NCBI GenBank assembly: GCA_913045325.1
Contig: CAJWPZ010000010.1
Location: forward strand, 1-60,645
Source of the DNA: an uncultured Flavobacteriaceae bacterium
GTDB lineage: Bacteria; Bacteroidota; Bacteroidia; Flavobacteriales; Flavobacteriaceae
Length of the DNA: 60,645 nucleotides
Reading direction: 5' to 3'
The position numbers and the translations under genes were made by a program. Below the pieces are notes generated by a model. That model was not told the origin of the DNA. It did not search any database and saw only the letters and a list, made by a program, of their open reading frames with translations. Position 1 is the first letter of the stretch, and the number at the start of each line of letters is the position of its first letter. This document shows positions 6,812 through 15,081 of the stretch, one piece after another.

Positions 6812-9673
6812 ATGTCACTACCAAAAAAACGATTATTTCTCATTGATGCATTTGCCTTAATTTTTAGGGGATATTATGCACTTATAAAAAACCCTCGTAT
6901 CAACAGTAAAGGAATGGATACCTCTGCTATTTTAGGATTTATGAACTCATTTATTGATGTCATAAAACGAGAACGTCCAGAGTATATAGCGGTATGTTTT
7001 GATAAAGGAGGTAGCCAGGCAAGAAACGAGCTGTTTCCTGATTATAAAGCCAATAGAGATGAAACGCCAGATGGTATTAAAATAGCGGTACCGTATATTC
7101 AAAAAATATTGACTGCCATGCACATACCCATCATGGTTAAAGAAGGATTTGAGGCAGATGATGTGATCGGAACCTTGGCAAAAAAAGCAGAAAAAGAAGG
7201 ATACCAAACCTTTATGGTAACTCCAGATAAGGATTTTGCGCAACTAGTATCAGATAATATTTTTATGTACCGTCCTGTTTTTGGAGGCGGGTATGAAACC
7301 TGGGGAATTCCAGAGGTGCAAAAGAAATTTGAAGTTACTGACCCCATGCAAGTTATTGACTATTTAGGGATGATGGGCGATAGTGCAGATAACATTCCTG
7401 GACTTCCGGGAGTTGGAGATAAGACTGCCAAAAAATTCATTAGCCAATTTGGTTCTATGGAGGGATTACTTGCCAATACGGAGCAACTCAAGGGGAAAAT
7501 GAAAGAAAAAATAGAGGCCAATAAAGACCTTGGTCTTCTCAGCAAAGAACTTGCCACCATAATGCTAGATGTTCCCGTAGATTTTAATGAAGATGATTTT
7601 CAGATGAGTGCTCCAGATGTTGCCGCCGTTACTGAAATTTTTGAAGAATTAGAGTTTAGGCGCCTCACCACTAGTTTTGCCAACACATTCTCTGCACAGG
7701 CCATGGCCACAAAAGGAACAAGCAACCAACCCAAGACGCCTGCTGCTGATTCAAAAAAGGCCACTGCAACACCCCCTAGCCCCAGTGCTGGAGAAGGACA
7801 GTTTTCACTCTTTGGAGCAGATATTGAGCCTGCTGGGCAAACACAAACATACAGCAGCAGAAAAACCATTAAAGACACAGAACATTTCTACCAAACGGTG
7901 CAACCTGGTATGGGAACTCGTTTGTTTATTGAAAATCTAATGAAACAAACCAGTGTTTGTTTTGACACAGAAACAACAGGGCTAAACCCACTGACTGCTC
8001 AGCTTGTTGGAATTGCTTTTTCTTGGGAAAAAGGCAAAGGATTCTACCTCCCTTTCCCTGAAGAGAGAGAGGCTAGCCAGCAAATTATAGAGCAATTACG
8101 TCCGTTTTTCGAAGCTACAGAGATAGAAAAAGTGGGGCAAAACTTAAAGTATGACATTAAGGTTTTGCATAAATACACTATTTCAATACAAGGCAAATTA
8201 TTTGACACCATGTTGGCCCATTATCTGATCAATCCAGATATGAGACATAACATGGATATATTGGCAGAGACCTATTTAAACTACACGCCCGTTTCTATTA
8301 CAGAACTCATCGGTAAAAAAGGGAAAAACCAAAAATCGATGCGCGAGGTGCCAATAGAGCAGCAAACACAATACGCTGTAGAGGATGCAGATATTACATT
8401 TCAGCTCAAACAACACTTTGCCGCTGAGCTTAAAGACACTGATCTTCAAAAATTATTTGACACTATTGAAATCCCCTTACTAAAAGTACTTGCTAACATG
8501 GAGTTAGAGGGTATAAATCTAGATAAAGAATTCTTACAATCACTCTCTGGAGATTTGGACCATGATATTCTTACACTAGAGGCTGCAATTTATAAAGAAG
8601 CAGGTGAAGAGTTTAATATTGCATCTCCAAAACAGCTGGGAGAAATCCTCTTTGGTAAAATGAAACTTGTTACCAAGGCTAAAAAAACAAAAACAGGACA
8701 ATACTCTACCGCAGAAGATGTGCTTTCATCTCTGGCAAAAGAGCATCAAATTATTGCAGATGTGCTTGAGTACCGTGGGCTTGCAAAACTAAAGTCTACC
8801 TATGTTGATGCCCTGCCGCTACAAATAGAACAAACAACACAAAGAGTTCATACCCAATACATGCAAACAGTTGCAGCCACTGGGCGCCTTAGTAGTAATA
8901 ACCCAAATTTGCAAAACATCCCAATACGCACCCAAAGAGGAAGGCAGGTTAGAAAAGCCTTTGTTCCTAGAAACCAGGAGTATGTATTGGTGGCTGCAGA
9001 TTACTCTCAAATAGAGCTTCGTATCATTGCCGCATTAAGTGAGGAGCAAACCATGTTGAAAGCCTTTAAAGATGGGCAAGATATTCATGCATCTACAGCA
9101 GCCAAAGTATTTAATGTACCTCTAGAACAGGTAACGCGGGAGCAGCGAAGTAATGCTAAAACGGTAAACTTTGGTATTATCTATGGCGTTTCTGCCTTTG
9201 GACTTAGCAACCAGACAGATCTCTCAAGAGGTGAGGCAAAAGAGCTGATTGACACCTATTACAAAACCTATCCTAAATTGCGTAATTACATGAGCGAATT
9301 GGTTGACTTTGCAAGAGACAACGGCTATGTTCAAACAGTATTAGGGCGTCGCAGGTACCTCAAAGACATAAACACTGCAAACGCAATTGTAAGAGGCGCT
9401 GCAGAACGTAATGCCGTTAATGCTCCAATTCAAGGAAGCGCAGCAGATATTATTAAAATTGCCATGATAAACATTCATGAAAAACTAGAAAAAGGTGGAT
9501 ATAAAACCAAGATGCTCTTACAGGTGCATGATGAACTGGTTTTTGATGTCTACAAACCAGAACTTTCTGTGATGGAAAGCCTCATTAAAACTGAAATGGA
9601 AAATGCTTATATCCTTTCCGTTCCGCTAGATGTAGAGTTAGGCATTGGCGAGAATTGGCTTCAGGCACATTAG
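6812..9673 (+). CDS. polA: DNA polymerase I
   Basis: The 953-residue enzyme has all three PolA modules. The 5'-3' exonuclease spans about 1-290, with LIDAFALIFRGYYA at the N-terminus and a GDSADNIPGLPGVGDKTA helix-hairpin-helix region. The 3'-5' exonuclease lies at about 375-560 and keeps D385-T-E387, NLKYD and the YAVEDAD motif, so proofreading should be active. The polymerase domain carries motif A with D730 (AADYSQIELR), motif B (RSNAKTVNFGIIYG) and motif C with D907 (QVHDELVFD). A Ser/Pro/Ala/Thr-rich linker separates the two exonuclease domains. It acts in Okazaki-fragment processing and repair. I chose ATG 6812 because the family begins just before RLFLIDAFA. The in-frame ATG at 6740 would add 24 atypical residues. 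Confidence 0.96.
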   Translation: MSLPKKRLFLIDAFALIFRGYYALIKNPRINSKGMDTSAILGFMNSFIDVIKRERPEYIAVCFDKGGSQARNELFPDYKANRDETPDGIKIAVPYIQKILTAMHIPIMVKEGFEADDVIGTLAKKAEKEGYQTFMVTPDKDFAQLVSDNIFMYRPVFGGGYETWGIPEVQKKFEVTDPMQVIDYLGMMGDSADNIPGLPGVGDKTAKKFISQFGSMEGLLANTEQLKGKMKEKIEANKDLGLLSKELATIMLDVPVDFNEDDFQMSAPDVAAVTEIFEELEFRRLTTSFANTFSAQAMATKGTSNQPKTPAADSKKATATPPSPSAGEGQFSLFGADIEPAGQTQTYSSRKTIKDTEHFYQTVQPGMGTRLFIENLMKQTSVCFDTETTGLNPLTAQLVGIAFSWEKGKGFYLPFPEEREASQQIIEQLRPFFEATEIEKVGQNLKYDIKVLHKYTISIQGKLFDTMLAHYLINPDMRHNMDILAETYLNYTPVSITELIGKKGKNQKSMREVPIEQQTQYAVEDADITFQLKQHFAAELKDTDLQKLFDTIEIPLLKVLANMELEGINLDKEFLQSLSGDLDHDILTLEAAIYKEAGEEFNIASPKQLGEILFGKMKLVTKAKKTKTGQYSTAEDVLSSLAKEHQIIADVLEYRGLAKLKSTYVDALPLQIEQTTQRVHTQYMQTVAATGRLSSNNPNLQNIPIRTQRGRQVRKAFVPRNQEYVLVAADYSQIELRIIAALSEEQTMLKAFKDGQDIHASTAAKVFNVPLEQVTREQRSNAKTVNFGIIYGVSAFGLSNQTDLSRGEAKELIDTYYKTYPKLRNYMSELVDFARDNGYVQTVLGRRRYLKDINTANAIVRGAAERNAVNAPIQGSAADIIKIAMINIHEKLEKGGYKTKMLLQVHDELVFDVYKPELSVMESLIKTEMENAYILSVPLDVELGIGENWLQAH

Positions 9674-9692
9674 CAAATTGTATTTAAAAAAA

Positions 9693-9700
9693 TACTTTTG
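9693..9700 (+). promoter_or_regulatory. -7 box of the polyesterase gene
   Basis: TACTTTTG matches TAnnTTTG, 26 nt before the ATG at 9727, and suggests transcription independent of polA. The nearest TTG (9678) is only 12 nt upstream, too close for a normal -33 element. Confidence 0.5.
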
Positions 9701-9726
9701 TATTTTACAGAAGAAAAAAATGTGCC

Positions 9727-10821
9727 ATGAAAGAATTATTTACAAAAGCAAGTGTTTTATTAACTCTTTTTCTAAGCTGGGGAACCATGCTCTCACAGTG
9801 CGAGGGTGTCACCATTGGTAGCCTAAGCAACCCAGGTATTTACGATGTTGCAACCCTCACAGAGGCAGATGGACTTCGTGACGGCCCAGACTATTTTGGT
9901 GCCACAGTTTATTATCCTACAAACGCTACACCACCCTATGCCAGTATCGCTATTGTACCAGGTTTTACCGCCTCACCAAATAGTGTTGAAGACTGGGGGC
10001 CATTTTATGCCTCTCATGGTATTGTTACTATTATTATTGGTACAAATTCGATTTATGATTTTCCAGAAGCCAGAGCAGAAGCTTTATTGGATGCCCTAGA
10101 AACACTACGAGAAGAGAACACTAGAAACGCCTCACCACTACTTGGAGCTATAGATGAAGACAAGTTTGCCGTAAGTGGACACTCTATGGGAGGCGGAGGA
10201 GCACAACGTGCTGCTGTTTTAGACAATAGTATAAAGGGGGTTGTAGCGCTATGTCCTTGGCTTCCAAACCCAGATTTAGATCACAGCAGCCCTGTAGTGA
10301 TTTTTAGTGGGCAAGATGATACGGTTGCTCCTCCTGGGGTTCATGCAAATATTCATTACGATAACACCCCAAATAGCACAAATAAACTTTTATTTGAAAT
10401 AGAAAATGGCAATCACTCTGTAGCAAATACCCCACAGGGCGGAAACTCGAGTGTTGGTAAAGTTGCACTATCATGGTTTAAATTATATGTAGATCAAAAC
10501 GATTGCTATTGCTCTTTATTAACAGATTACGTTGAAGACAATCCACTTGCATCAAACATAGAAAGTAGCTTTGAATGTGAAGTTTTAGATACCCAAGAAA
10601 ATAGTAGTCAAACACTTTTGTATCCTAACCCAACAAGAGGCATTGTAAACATATCTTTGCAACAGGACGCCTTTTACCAGGTGTATTCTTTGCTAGGTCA
10701 ATTGATGCTCTCTGGAGAATTAAAGGGCAGCTTAAAACAAATTGACCTGTCTTCACTACCTGGAAATATGTTCTATGTCCGTATTAATAATGAAACCTTT
10801 AAAATAGCAAAAACACGCTAA
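9727..10821 (+). CDS. Secreted PET-hydrolase-like polyesterase (alpha/beta hydrolase) with T9SS sorting domain
   Basis: The 364-residue product has a signal peptide (about 1-23), an alpha/beta-hydrolase domain (about 25-285) and a C-terminal T9SS type A sorting domain (about 296-364, starting LLYPNPTRGIVNIS). The hydrolase aligns by eye with bacterial cutinases and IsPETase. The oxyanion and aromatic position is VPGF80T. The nucleophile is Ser153 in GHSMGGGG, and Trp178 sits in ALCPW. Asp198 lies in SGQDDTVAP and His230 in ENGNHSVAN. It has cutinase-like His at the Trp159 and Ser214 positions of IsPETase but Ser231 after the catalytic His, as in IsPETase. The cysteines of the IsPETase-specific disulfide are absent. 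Bacteroidota PET-active esterases with the same sorting domain are known (PET27, PET30). Natural substrates could be cutin-like or other polyesters, and PET activity is inferred. Confidence 0.9.
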   Translation: MKELFTKASVLLTLFLSWGTMLSQCEGVTIGSLSNPGIYDVATLTEADGLRDGPDYFGATVYYPTNATPPYASIAIVPGFTASPNSVEDWGPFYASHGIVTIIIGTNSIYDFPEARAEALLDALETLREENTRNASPLLGAIDEDKFAVSGHSMGGGGAQRAAVLDNSIKGVVALCPWLPNPDLDHSSPVVIFSGQDDTVAPPGVHANIHYDNTPNSTNKLLFEIENGNHSVANTPQGGNSSVGKVALSWFKLYVDQNDCYCSLLTDYVEDNPLASNIESSFECEVLDTQENSSQTLLYPNPTRGIVNISLQQDAFYQVYSLLGQLMLSGELKGSLKQIDLSSLPGNMFYVRINNETFKIAKTR

Positions 10822-10897
10822 ATTTTTATTCTCAACTACCTTTAAAGGGATGAGGCAAAACAGCACAAGAGTACTAAGAGATTTATAAATTAAGATG

Positions 10898-10918
10898 CCC
10901 CTTTAGACAAGGGGTTTA
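10898..10918 (+). terminator. Weak terminator-like hairpin
   Basis: CCCCTT (10898-10903) pairs with AAGGGG (10909-10914) around a 5-nt loop and is followed by a short T-rich tract. It lies between the polyesterase gene and the rplM promoter. Confidence 0.4.
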
Positions 10919-10968
10919 TCTTTAGCAAGTTATTTCAATGAAATAAACGAAAATGTATCTTTTACTAT

Positions 10969-10998
10969 TTGTTATTCAAATAAATAAGAGTATTTTTG
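10969..10998 (+). promoter_or_regulatory. Promoter of rplM-rpsI
   Basis: TTG (10969-10971), a 19-nt spacer and TATTTTTG (10991-10998) give a full-consensus Bacteroidota promoter. The predicted start is near 11002, leaving a leader of about 52 nt. Confidence 0.75.
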
Positions 10999-11000
10999 CC

Positions 11001-11017
11001 GTCCCTTAATACGGGAC
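11001..11017 (+). promoter_or_regulatory. 5'-terminal hairpin in the rplM leader
   Basis: GTCCC (11001-11005) pairs with GGGAC (11013-11017) across a 7-nt loop, at the predicted 5' end of the rplM mRNA. It could be an L13 or S9 autoregulatory site or an mRNA-stabilising cap. Function is inferred. Confidence 0.4.
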
Positions 11018-11053
11018 AGAAATAATTTATTAATAATTAGACAAAGAACTATA

Positions 11054-11512
11054 ATGGATACATTAAGTTACAAAACAGTATCTGCTAACAAGGCCACAGT
11101 AACAAAAGAGTGGTTATTAGTAGATGCGGACGGGCACACACTAGGTCGTCTTGCGAGTGAAGTTGCAAAATTACTTCGCGGTAAACACAAGCCAAGCTTT
11201 ACACCTCATGTAGATTGTGGAGACAATGTGATTATCATAAACGCAAGCAACGTCCAATTAACAGGAAACAAATGGGCAGAAAAGTCTTACATCCGCCACA
11301 CGGGTTACCCAGGTGGACAGAAAAGTCTTACTGCCACAGAATTAAAAGACAAGAATCCAGCACGTGTTGTTGAGAAGGCGGTTAAAGGAATGTTACCTAA
11401 AAACAAATTAGGGTCAGTACTTTTTAGAAACTTGAAAGTGTATGCAGATGCAAACCACGGTCAAGAAGCACAAAAACCAAGAGCTATTAAAATTAATACC
11501 GCAACTAAGTAA
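11054..11512 (+). CDS. rplM: 50S ribosomal protein L13 (uL13)
   Basis: The 152-residue protein is full length for Bacteroidota L13. Family blocks include [17 protein letters not shown] near the N-terminus, [17 protein letters not shown], the [10 protein letters not shown] motif and [15 protein letters not shown]. It is an early-assembly protein of the large subunit. The stop codon overlaps the rpsI start by one base, so the pair is translationally coupled, as in most bacteria. Expression should be driven by the strong promoter at 10969-10998. Confidence 0.97.
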   Translation: MDTLSYKTVSANKATVTKEWLLVDADGHTLGRLASEVAKLLRGKHKPSFTPHVDCGDNVIIINASNVQLTGNKWAEKSYIRHTGYPGGQKSLTATELKDKNPARVVEKAVKGMLPKNKLGSVLFRNLKVYADANHGQEAQKPRAIKINTATK

Positions 11513-11898
11513 TGGAAACTATACACAAAATCGGAAGAAGAAAAACCGCTGTTGCGCGTGTTTACTTATCTAAAGGAAAAGGAAACATCACTATCAACAA
11601 GCGTGAGTTTGATAATTATTTTACAACCCCTACATTACGTTATAAAGTAATGCAACCACTTGTAATGACAGAGAACGACAAAAACTTTGACATCAAAGTA
11701 AATGTTTTTGGAGGTGGTATCACTGGACAGGCTGAAGCAATTCGTTTGGCTATATCTCGTGCAATGTGCACATTAAATGATGAGAACAGAGGAATCTTAA
11801 AACCAGAAGGTCTTTTAACTAGAGATCCAAGAATGGTAGAGAGAAAGAAATTCGGACAGAAAAAAGCCCGTAAAAAATTCCAATTCTCGAAACGTTAA
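11512..11898 (+). CDS. rpsI: 30S ribosomal protein S9 (uS9)
   Basis: The 128-residue protein opens with the IGRRKTAVARVYL motif and contains VNVFGGGITGQAEAIR. It ends in the basic tail KKARKKFQFSKR, whose terminal Arg reaches the P-site tRNA in known structures. The start ATG shares its A with the rplM stop (TAATG), implying coupled translation. Two hairpins follow (11905-11955) before the rpsB leader. Confidence 0.97.
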   Translation: METIHKIGRRKTAVARVYLSKGKGNITINKREFDNYFTTPTLRYKVMQPLVMTENDKNFDIKVNVFGGGITGQAEAIRLAISRAMCTLNDENRGILKPEGLLTRDPRMVERKKFGQKKARKKFQFSKR

Positions 11899-11904
11899 TT
11901 TTTC

Positions 11905-11955
11905 ACCCAATAGTATTGGGTATCTCTTTCGAGTATTGATTTTTTATACTCGAAA
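11905..11955 (+). other. Two hairpins downstream of rpsI
   Basis: ACCCAATA/TATTGGGT (11905-11921) is a nearly loopless inverted repeat. TTTCGAGTAT (11927-11936) pairs with ATACTCGAAA (11946-11955) around a T-rich loop. No classical T run follows the second stem, so these could protect the 3' end, terminate weakly, or form part of the rpsB leader. Confidence 0.4.
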
Positions 11956-11994
11956 TAAGTTCATACAAATACAATTATATTAATTAAGCTGTTA

Positions 11995-12084
11995 GTCCCG
12001 CTCTGCCGGGTGGGACAATTAGTTTAGCATCTAAATTACTTCCATACCAAGACCCCTAGGGTAACTTGGCATAAAAAAGTAATT
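11995..12084 (+). promoter_or_regulatory. Structured rpsB leader RNA (candidate S2 autoregulatory element)
   Basis: The 222-nt gap before rpsB holds two folded elements. GTCCC (11995-11999) pairs with GGGAC (12012-12016). A nested hairpin follows: AATTACTT (12034-12041) with AAGTAATT (12077-12084), enclosing CCAAG (12047-12051) with CTTGG (12065-12069), enclosing ACCC (12052-12055) with GGGT (12059-12062). The 8-base word CATCTAAA occurs on both sides (12028 and 12087). I found no TAnnTTTG box between it and rpsI. Regulation by S2 is inferred from position. Confidence 0.5.
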
Positions 12085-12120
12085 GACATCTAAACACACA
12101 GAACGTAAACTAAAAACAAA

Positions 12121-13092
12121 ATGGCAAAAGACAACAACAAAGAAGTTAAAGAACTTCTAAATGCAGGTGTACACTTTGGACACCTAACAAGAAAATGGAA
12201 TCCAAACATGGCTCCTTACATCTACATGGAGCGTAATGGGATTCACATCATCAACTTATACAAAACTGCTGCAAAAATTCAGGAAGCTGGAGAAGCTTTA
12301 AAGAAGATAGCAGCATCTGGTAGAAAAATACTTTTTGTAGCTACCAAAAAACAAGCAAAAGATATCGTTGCTGAAAAAGCAAAATCTGTAAACATGCCTT
12401 ACATCACAGAAAGATGGCCTGGCGGAATGTTAACAAATTTTGTAACGATCAGAAAAGCCGTTAAGAAAATGGCAACTATTGATAGAATGAAGCAAGACGG
12501 AACGTTCATGACGCTGTCTAAAAAAGAACGTTTACAAGTAGACCGTTTACGTGCTAAGCTTGAGAAAAACTTAGGTTCTATCGGAGAAATGAGTCGTTTG
12601 CCTGCCGCTTTATTTGTTGTTGATACAACTCGTGAGCACATTGCAGTAGCTGAGGCAATCAAATTAAATATTCCAATTTTTGCGATGGTTGACACAAATT
12701 GTGATCCAAGAGTGATTGATTATATCATCCCATCAAATGATGATGCGTCTAAGTCTATAGACAAGATCATGACTGCTGTTGCAGATGCTGTAAAAGAAGG
12801 TCTTTCAGAACGCAAAGCTGGAAAAGAAAGTGCTGAAAAAGCAAAAGCTGAAAAACAAGCTCCTGTTGAAACTAAACAAACTGAAGAAGCGGCTCCTGTA
12901 AAAGAAGAGGTAGCAGCAACAAAAGAGGCGCCTGTAAAAGAAGCTACTCCAGTTAAAGAAGAGGCAGCAGCAACAAAAGAGGCACCTGTGAAAAAAGCGC
13001 CAGCAAAAAAAGCGCCTGCAAAAAAAGCAGCAGCTAAAAAGGCTGTAAAAGAAGAAGTAAAGAAAGAAGACACTACCAAGGAAGAAAAGTAG
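12121..13092 (+). CDS. rpsB: 30S ribosomal protein S2 (uS2) with long Lys/Ala/Glu-rich tail
   Basis: Residues 1-235 are a standard S2: LLNAGVHFGHLTRKWNPNM near the start, then ITERWPGGMLTNF and AIFAMVDTNCDPRVIDYIIP. About 85 further residues form a low-complexity tail built from imperfect copies of (A)APVKEE(V/A)AATKEAPVK, shifting to KKAPAKKAPAKKAAAKK before the end. The tail makes the protein 323 residues against about 240-250 in typical bacteria. It is likely disordered and histone-H1-like in composition. Alanine/lysine extensions on S2 occur in some Bacteroidota. The gene is followed by tsf after a hairpin-rich gap, the usual rpsB-tsf arrangement. Confidence 0.96.
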   Translation: MAKDNNKEVKELLNAGVHFGHLTRKWNPNMAPYIYMERNGIHIINLYKTAAKIQEAGEALKKIAASGRKILFVATKKQAKDIVAEKAKSVNMPYITERWPGGMLTNFVTIRKAVKKMATIDRMKQDGTFMTLSKKERLQVDRLRAKLEKNLGSIGEMSRLPAALFVVDTTREHIAVAEAIKLNIPIFAMVDTNCDPRVIDYIIPSNDDASKSIDKIMTAVADAVKEGLSERKAGKESAEKAKAEKQAPVETKQTEEAAPVKEEVAATKEAPVKEATPVKEEAAATKEAPVKKAPAKKAPAKKAAAKKAVKEEVKKEDTTKEEK

Positions 13093-13115
13093 GTCTCGAT
13101 TCAATTAATATAGAG

Positions 13116-13162
13116 AGTCGTTTAATTTTTTTTCTTCTAGAAATTCTATTAAGCGACTTTTT
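13116..13162 (+). terminator. Terminator or attenuator-like hairpin between rpsB and tsf
   Basis: AGTCGTTTAAT (13116-13126) pairs with ATTAAGCGACT (13148-13158) with one G.T pair, and a TTTT tail follows. The loop is long (21 nt). Placed inside an operon-like pair, it could reduce read-through into tsf. Confidence 0.5.
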
Positions 13163-13186
13163 AAGTTCACTAAATACAATAATAAA

Positions 13187-13206
13187 ATTTCCGACCATTC
13201 GGAAAT
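13187..13206 (+). promoter_or_regulatory. Tight hairpin just upstream of tsf
   Basis: ATTTCCGA pairs perfectly with TCGGAAAT around a CCAT tetraloop and ends 17 nt before the tsf ATG at 13224. It could affect initiation or mark a processed 5' end. Confidence 0.4.
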
Positions 13207-13223
13207 AATAAAAAAACAATACG

Positions 13224-14192
13224 ATGGTAAAAATAACCGCCGCACAAGTAAACGAATTAAGAAAGAAAACCGGAGCTGGAATGATGGACTGTAAAAAAGC
13301 CCTTGTTGAAGCAGAAGGAAACATAGAAGATGCCATTGGTATTCTTAGAAAAAAAGGACAGAAAATTGCAGAAAAAAGAGCAGACCGCGACTCTAGTGAA
13401 GGGGCTGTTGTTTCTCAAATTAATGATGCACAAACAAGAGGTGTTGTTGTGTCTTTAAACTGTGAGACAGATTTTGTTGCAAACAATGACTCATACTCTG
13501 CAATGGCCAAAGAAATGGCTGCTATTGCAATTAATTATGATACCAAAGAGGCATTTCTGGCTGCTGCTTTTGACTCAGAGATGACTATTGCTGAAAAACT
13601 AATTGAGCAAACAGGTGTTATTGGTGAAAAACTAGAAATAGGTGGTTTTGAAATACTAGAAGCACCATTTGTTGGAACCTATATCCACGGAAAGAAAATT
13701 GGCGCTCTTGTTGGTTTATCTAAAGGTAGTGATAGCGCTGCAGAGGTAAGCAAAAGTGTTTCAATGCAAGTAGCTTCTATGGGAGCCACTACATTATCTT
13801 TCAAAGATTTTACCTCTGATTTTGTTGCAAACGAAACAGAAGCAAGAATTGCAGTTATTGAAAAAGACAACATAGAGCGAGGACGTTTAGGGAAGACCCT
13901 TAAAAACATTCCTCAGTACATCTCAATGTCTCAACTAACACCAGAGGCCTTGGCTGCTGCAGAAGATGCTGCAAAAGCAGAATTAAAAGCAGAAGGAAAG
14001 CCAGAACAAATCTGGGATAGAATTCTTCCTGGAAAAATGGAGCGTTTTATTTCTGACAACACCTCTTTAGACCAAGAGAAATGTTTGTTAGATCAAAACT
14101 TCATTATGGATGAAAAGAAAAATGTTGCTCAGTACGTTGCCAGTAAAGGTGATGCTGCTGTAGTAGGGTTTAAAAGAGTAACTTTAGCCTAA
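13224..14192 (+). CDS. tsf: Translation elongation factor Ts
   Basis: The 322-residue protein has the N-terminal UBA-like domain (VNELRKKTGAGMMDCKKAL) and the EF-Tu-contacting CETDFVANND motif. Two core subdomains and the C-terminal QNFIMDEKKNVAQYV block follow. It recycles EF-Tu-GDP to the GTP form. It follows rpsB by 131 nt and is closed by a strong terminator at 14215. Confidence 0.97.
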   Translation: MVKITAAQVNELRKKTGAGMMDCKKALVEAEGNIEDAIGILRKKGQKIAEKRADRDSSEGAVVSQINDAQTRGVVVSLNCETDFVANNDSYSAMAKEMAAIAINYDTKEAFLAAAFDSEMTIAEKLIEQTGVIGEKLEIGGFEILEAPFVGTYIHGKKIGALVGLSKGSDSAAEVSKSVSMQVASMGATTLSFKDFTSDFVANETEARIAVIEKDNIERGRLGKTLKNIPQYISMSQLTPEALAAAEDAAKAELKAEGKPEQIWDRILPGKMERFISDNTSLDQEKCLLDQNFIMDEKKNVAQYVASKGDAAVVGFKRVTLA

Positions 14193-14214
14193 GTCTAAAC
14201 CGCTCATACTTATT

Positions 14215-14256
14215 AAAATCCGTTTTCAACCACTGTGGTTGAAAACGGATTTTTCT
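14215..14256 (+). terminator. Strong terminator after tsf
   Basis: A near-perfect inverted repeat of 19 bases per arm (14215-14233 with 14235-14253) has a T-rich distal arm and following tract. Confidence 0.9.
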
Positions 14257-14296
14257 TTTTTATATGCTTAGGTAGAAACATCTTTTATAATTTCAC

Positions 14297-14304
14297 TATT
14301 TTTG
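14297..14304 (+). promoter_or_regulatory. -7 box for pyrH-frr
   Basis: TATTTTTG lies 19 nt before the pyrH ATG and directly after the tsf terminator, so pyrH-frr forms a separate unit. Confidence 0.6.
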
Positions 14305-14323
14305 TAACTACTAAAACATCACT

Positions 14324-15031
14324 ATGCACTATAACAGAATCCTTTTAAAACTCTCAGGAGAAGCCTTAATGGGTAACCTTCAGTACGGTATTGACCCAGA
14401 AAGACTAAAAGAATATGCTCAGGATATAAAAGCTATTATAGCTACAGGGGTCCAGGTTGCCATCGTAATTGGAGGCGGAAACATTTTTAGAGGTGTTGCT
14501 GGGGCCAGTAAAGGCATGGACCGCGTTCAGGGAGACCATATGGGCATGCTTGCTACAGTAATTAATGGACTTGCATTACAAGGAGCTCTTGAAGATCAAG
14601 GCATCCCTACAAGATTGCAAAGTGCCATTAAAATAAACGAAGTAGCTGAGCCTTTTATTAAAAGAAGAGCGGTTCGTCATCTTGAAAAAGGACGCGTAGT
14701 TATATTTGGAGGAGGAACTGGTAACCCATATTTCACCACAGACAGTGCAGCTGTTTTAAGAGCCATAGAAATTAATGCAGATGTTATATTAAAAGGGACC
14801 CGAGTAGATGGTATTTATTCTAGTGACCCAGAAAAAAACGAAGATGCTGTTAAATTTGAGTTTATTTCTTTTGAAGATGTATTAAAAAAAGGACTTAAAG
14901 TGATGGATACTACTGCATTTACCTTAAGTCAAGAAAACGAACTACCTATCATCGTTTTTGACATGAATACTCGCGGTAATCTAATGAAAGTGATCTCTGG
15001 AGAGAATATTGGAACCAAAGTAAATCTTTAA
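14324..15031 (+). CDS. pyrH: Uridylate kinase (UMP kinase)
   Basis: The 235-residue protein is a bacterial hexameric UMP kinase of the amino-acid-kinase fold. It has [13 protein letters not shown] at the N-terminus, [10 protein letters not shown], the [14 protein letters not shown] helix, [18 protein letters not shown] and the [14 protein letters not shown] loop. It converts UMP to UDP in pyrimidine synthesis. It sits 50 nt upstream of frr, a widely conserved pairing. Confidence 0.97.
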   Translation: MHYNRILLKLSGEALMGNLQYGIDPERLKEYAQDIKAIIATGVQVAIVIGGGNIFRGVAGASKGMDRVQGDHMGMLATVINGLALQGALEDQGIPTRLQSAIKINEVAEPFIKRRAVRHLEKGRVVIFGGGTGNPYFTTDSAAVLRAIEINADVILKGTRVDGIYSSDPEKNEDAVKFEFISFEDVLKKGLKVMDTTAFTLSQENELPIIVFDMNTRGNLMKVISGENIGTKVNL

Positions 15032-15081
15032 AGCTAGGATTTTAGAAAACATAATTAAAGACCCATTTTAGGGACATACAG

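Noticed and set aside
9727-10821. Recent horizontal transfer of the polyesterase gene
   Set aside because: Base composition and promoter style look like the neighbours, the sorting domain is native to Bacteroidota, and no mobile-element traces flank it.
12720-13104. Two long minus-strand ORFs opposite the end of rpsB
   Set aside because: They are read from the complement of the rpsB Lys/Ala repeat and give Phe/Ser/Ala-rich nonsense with no start context.
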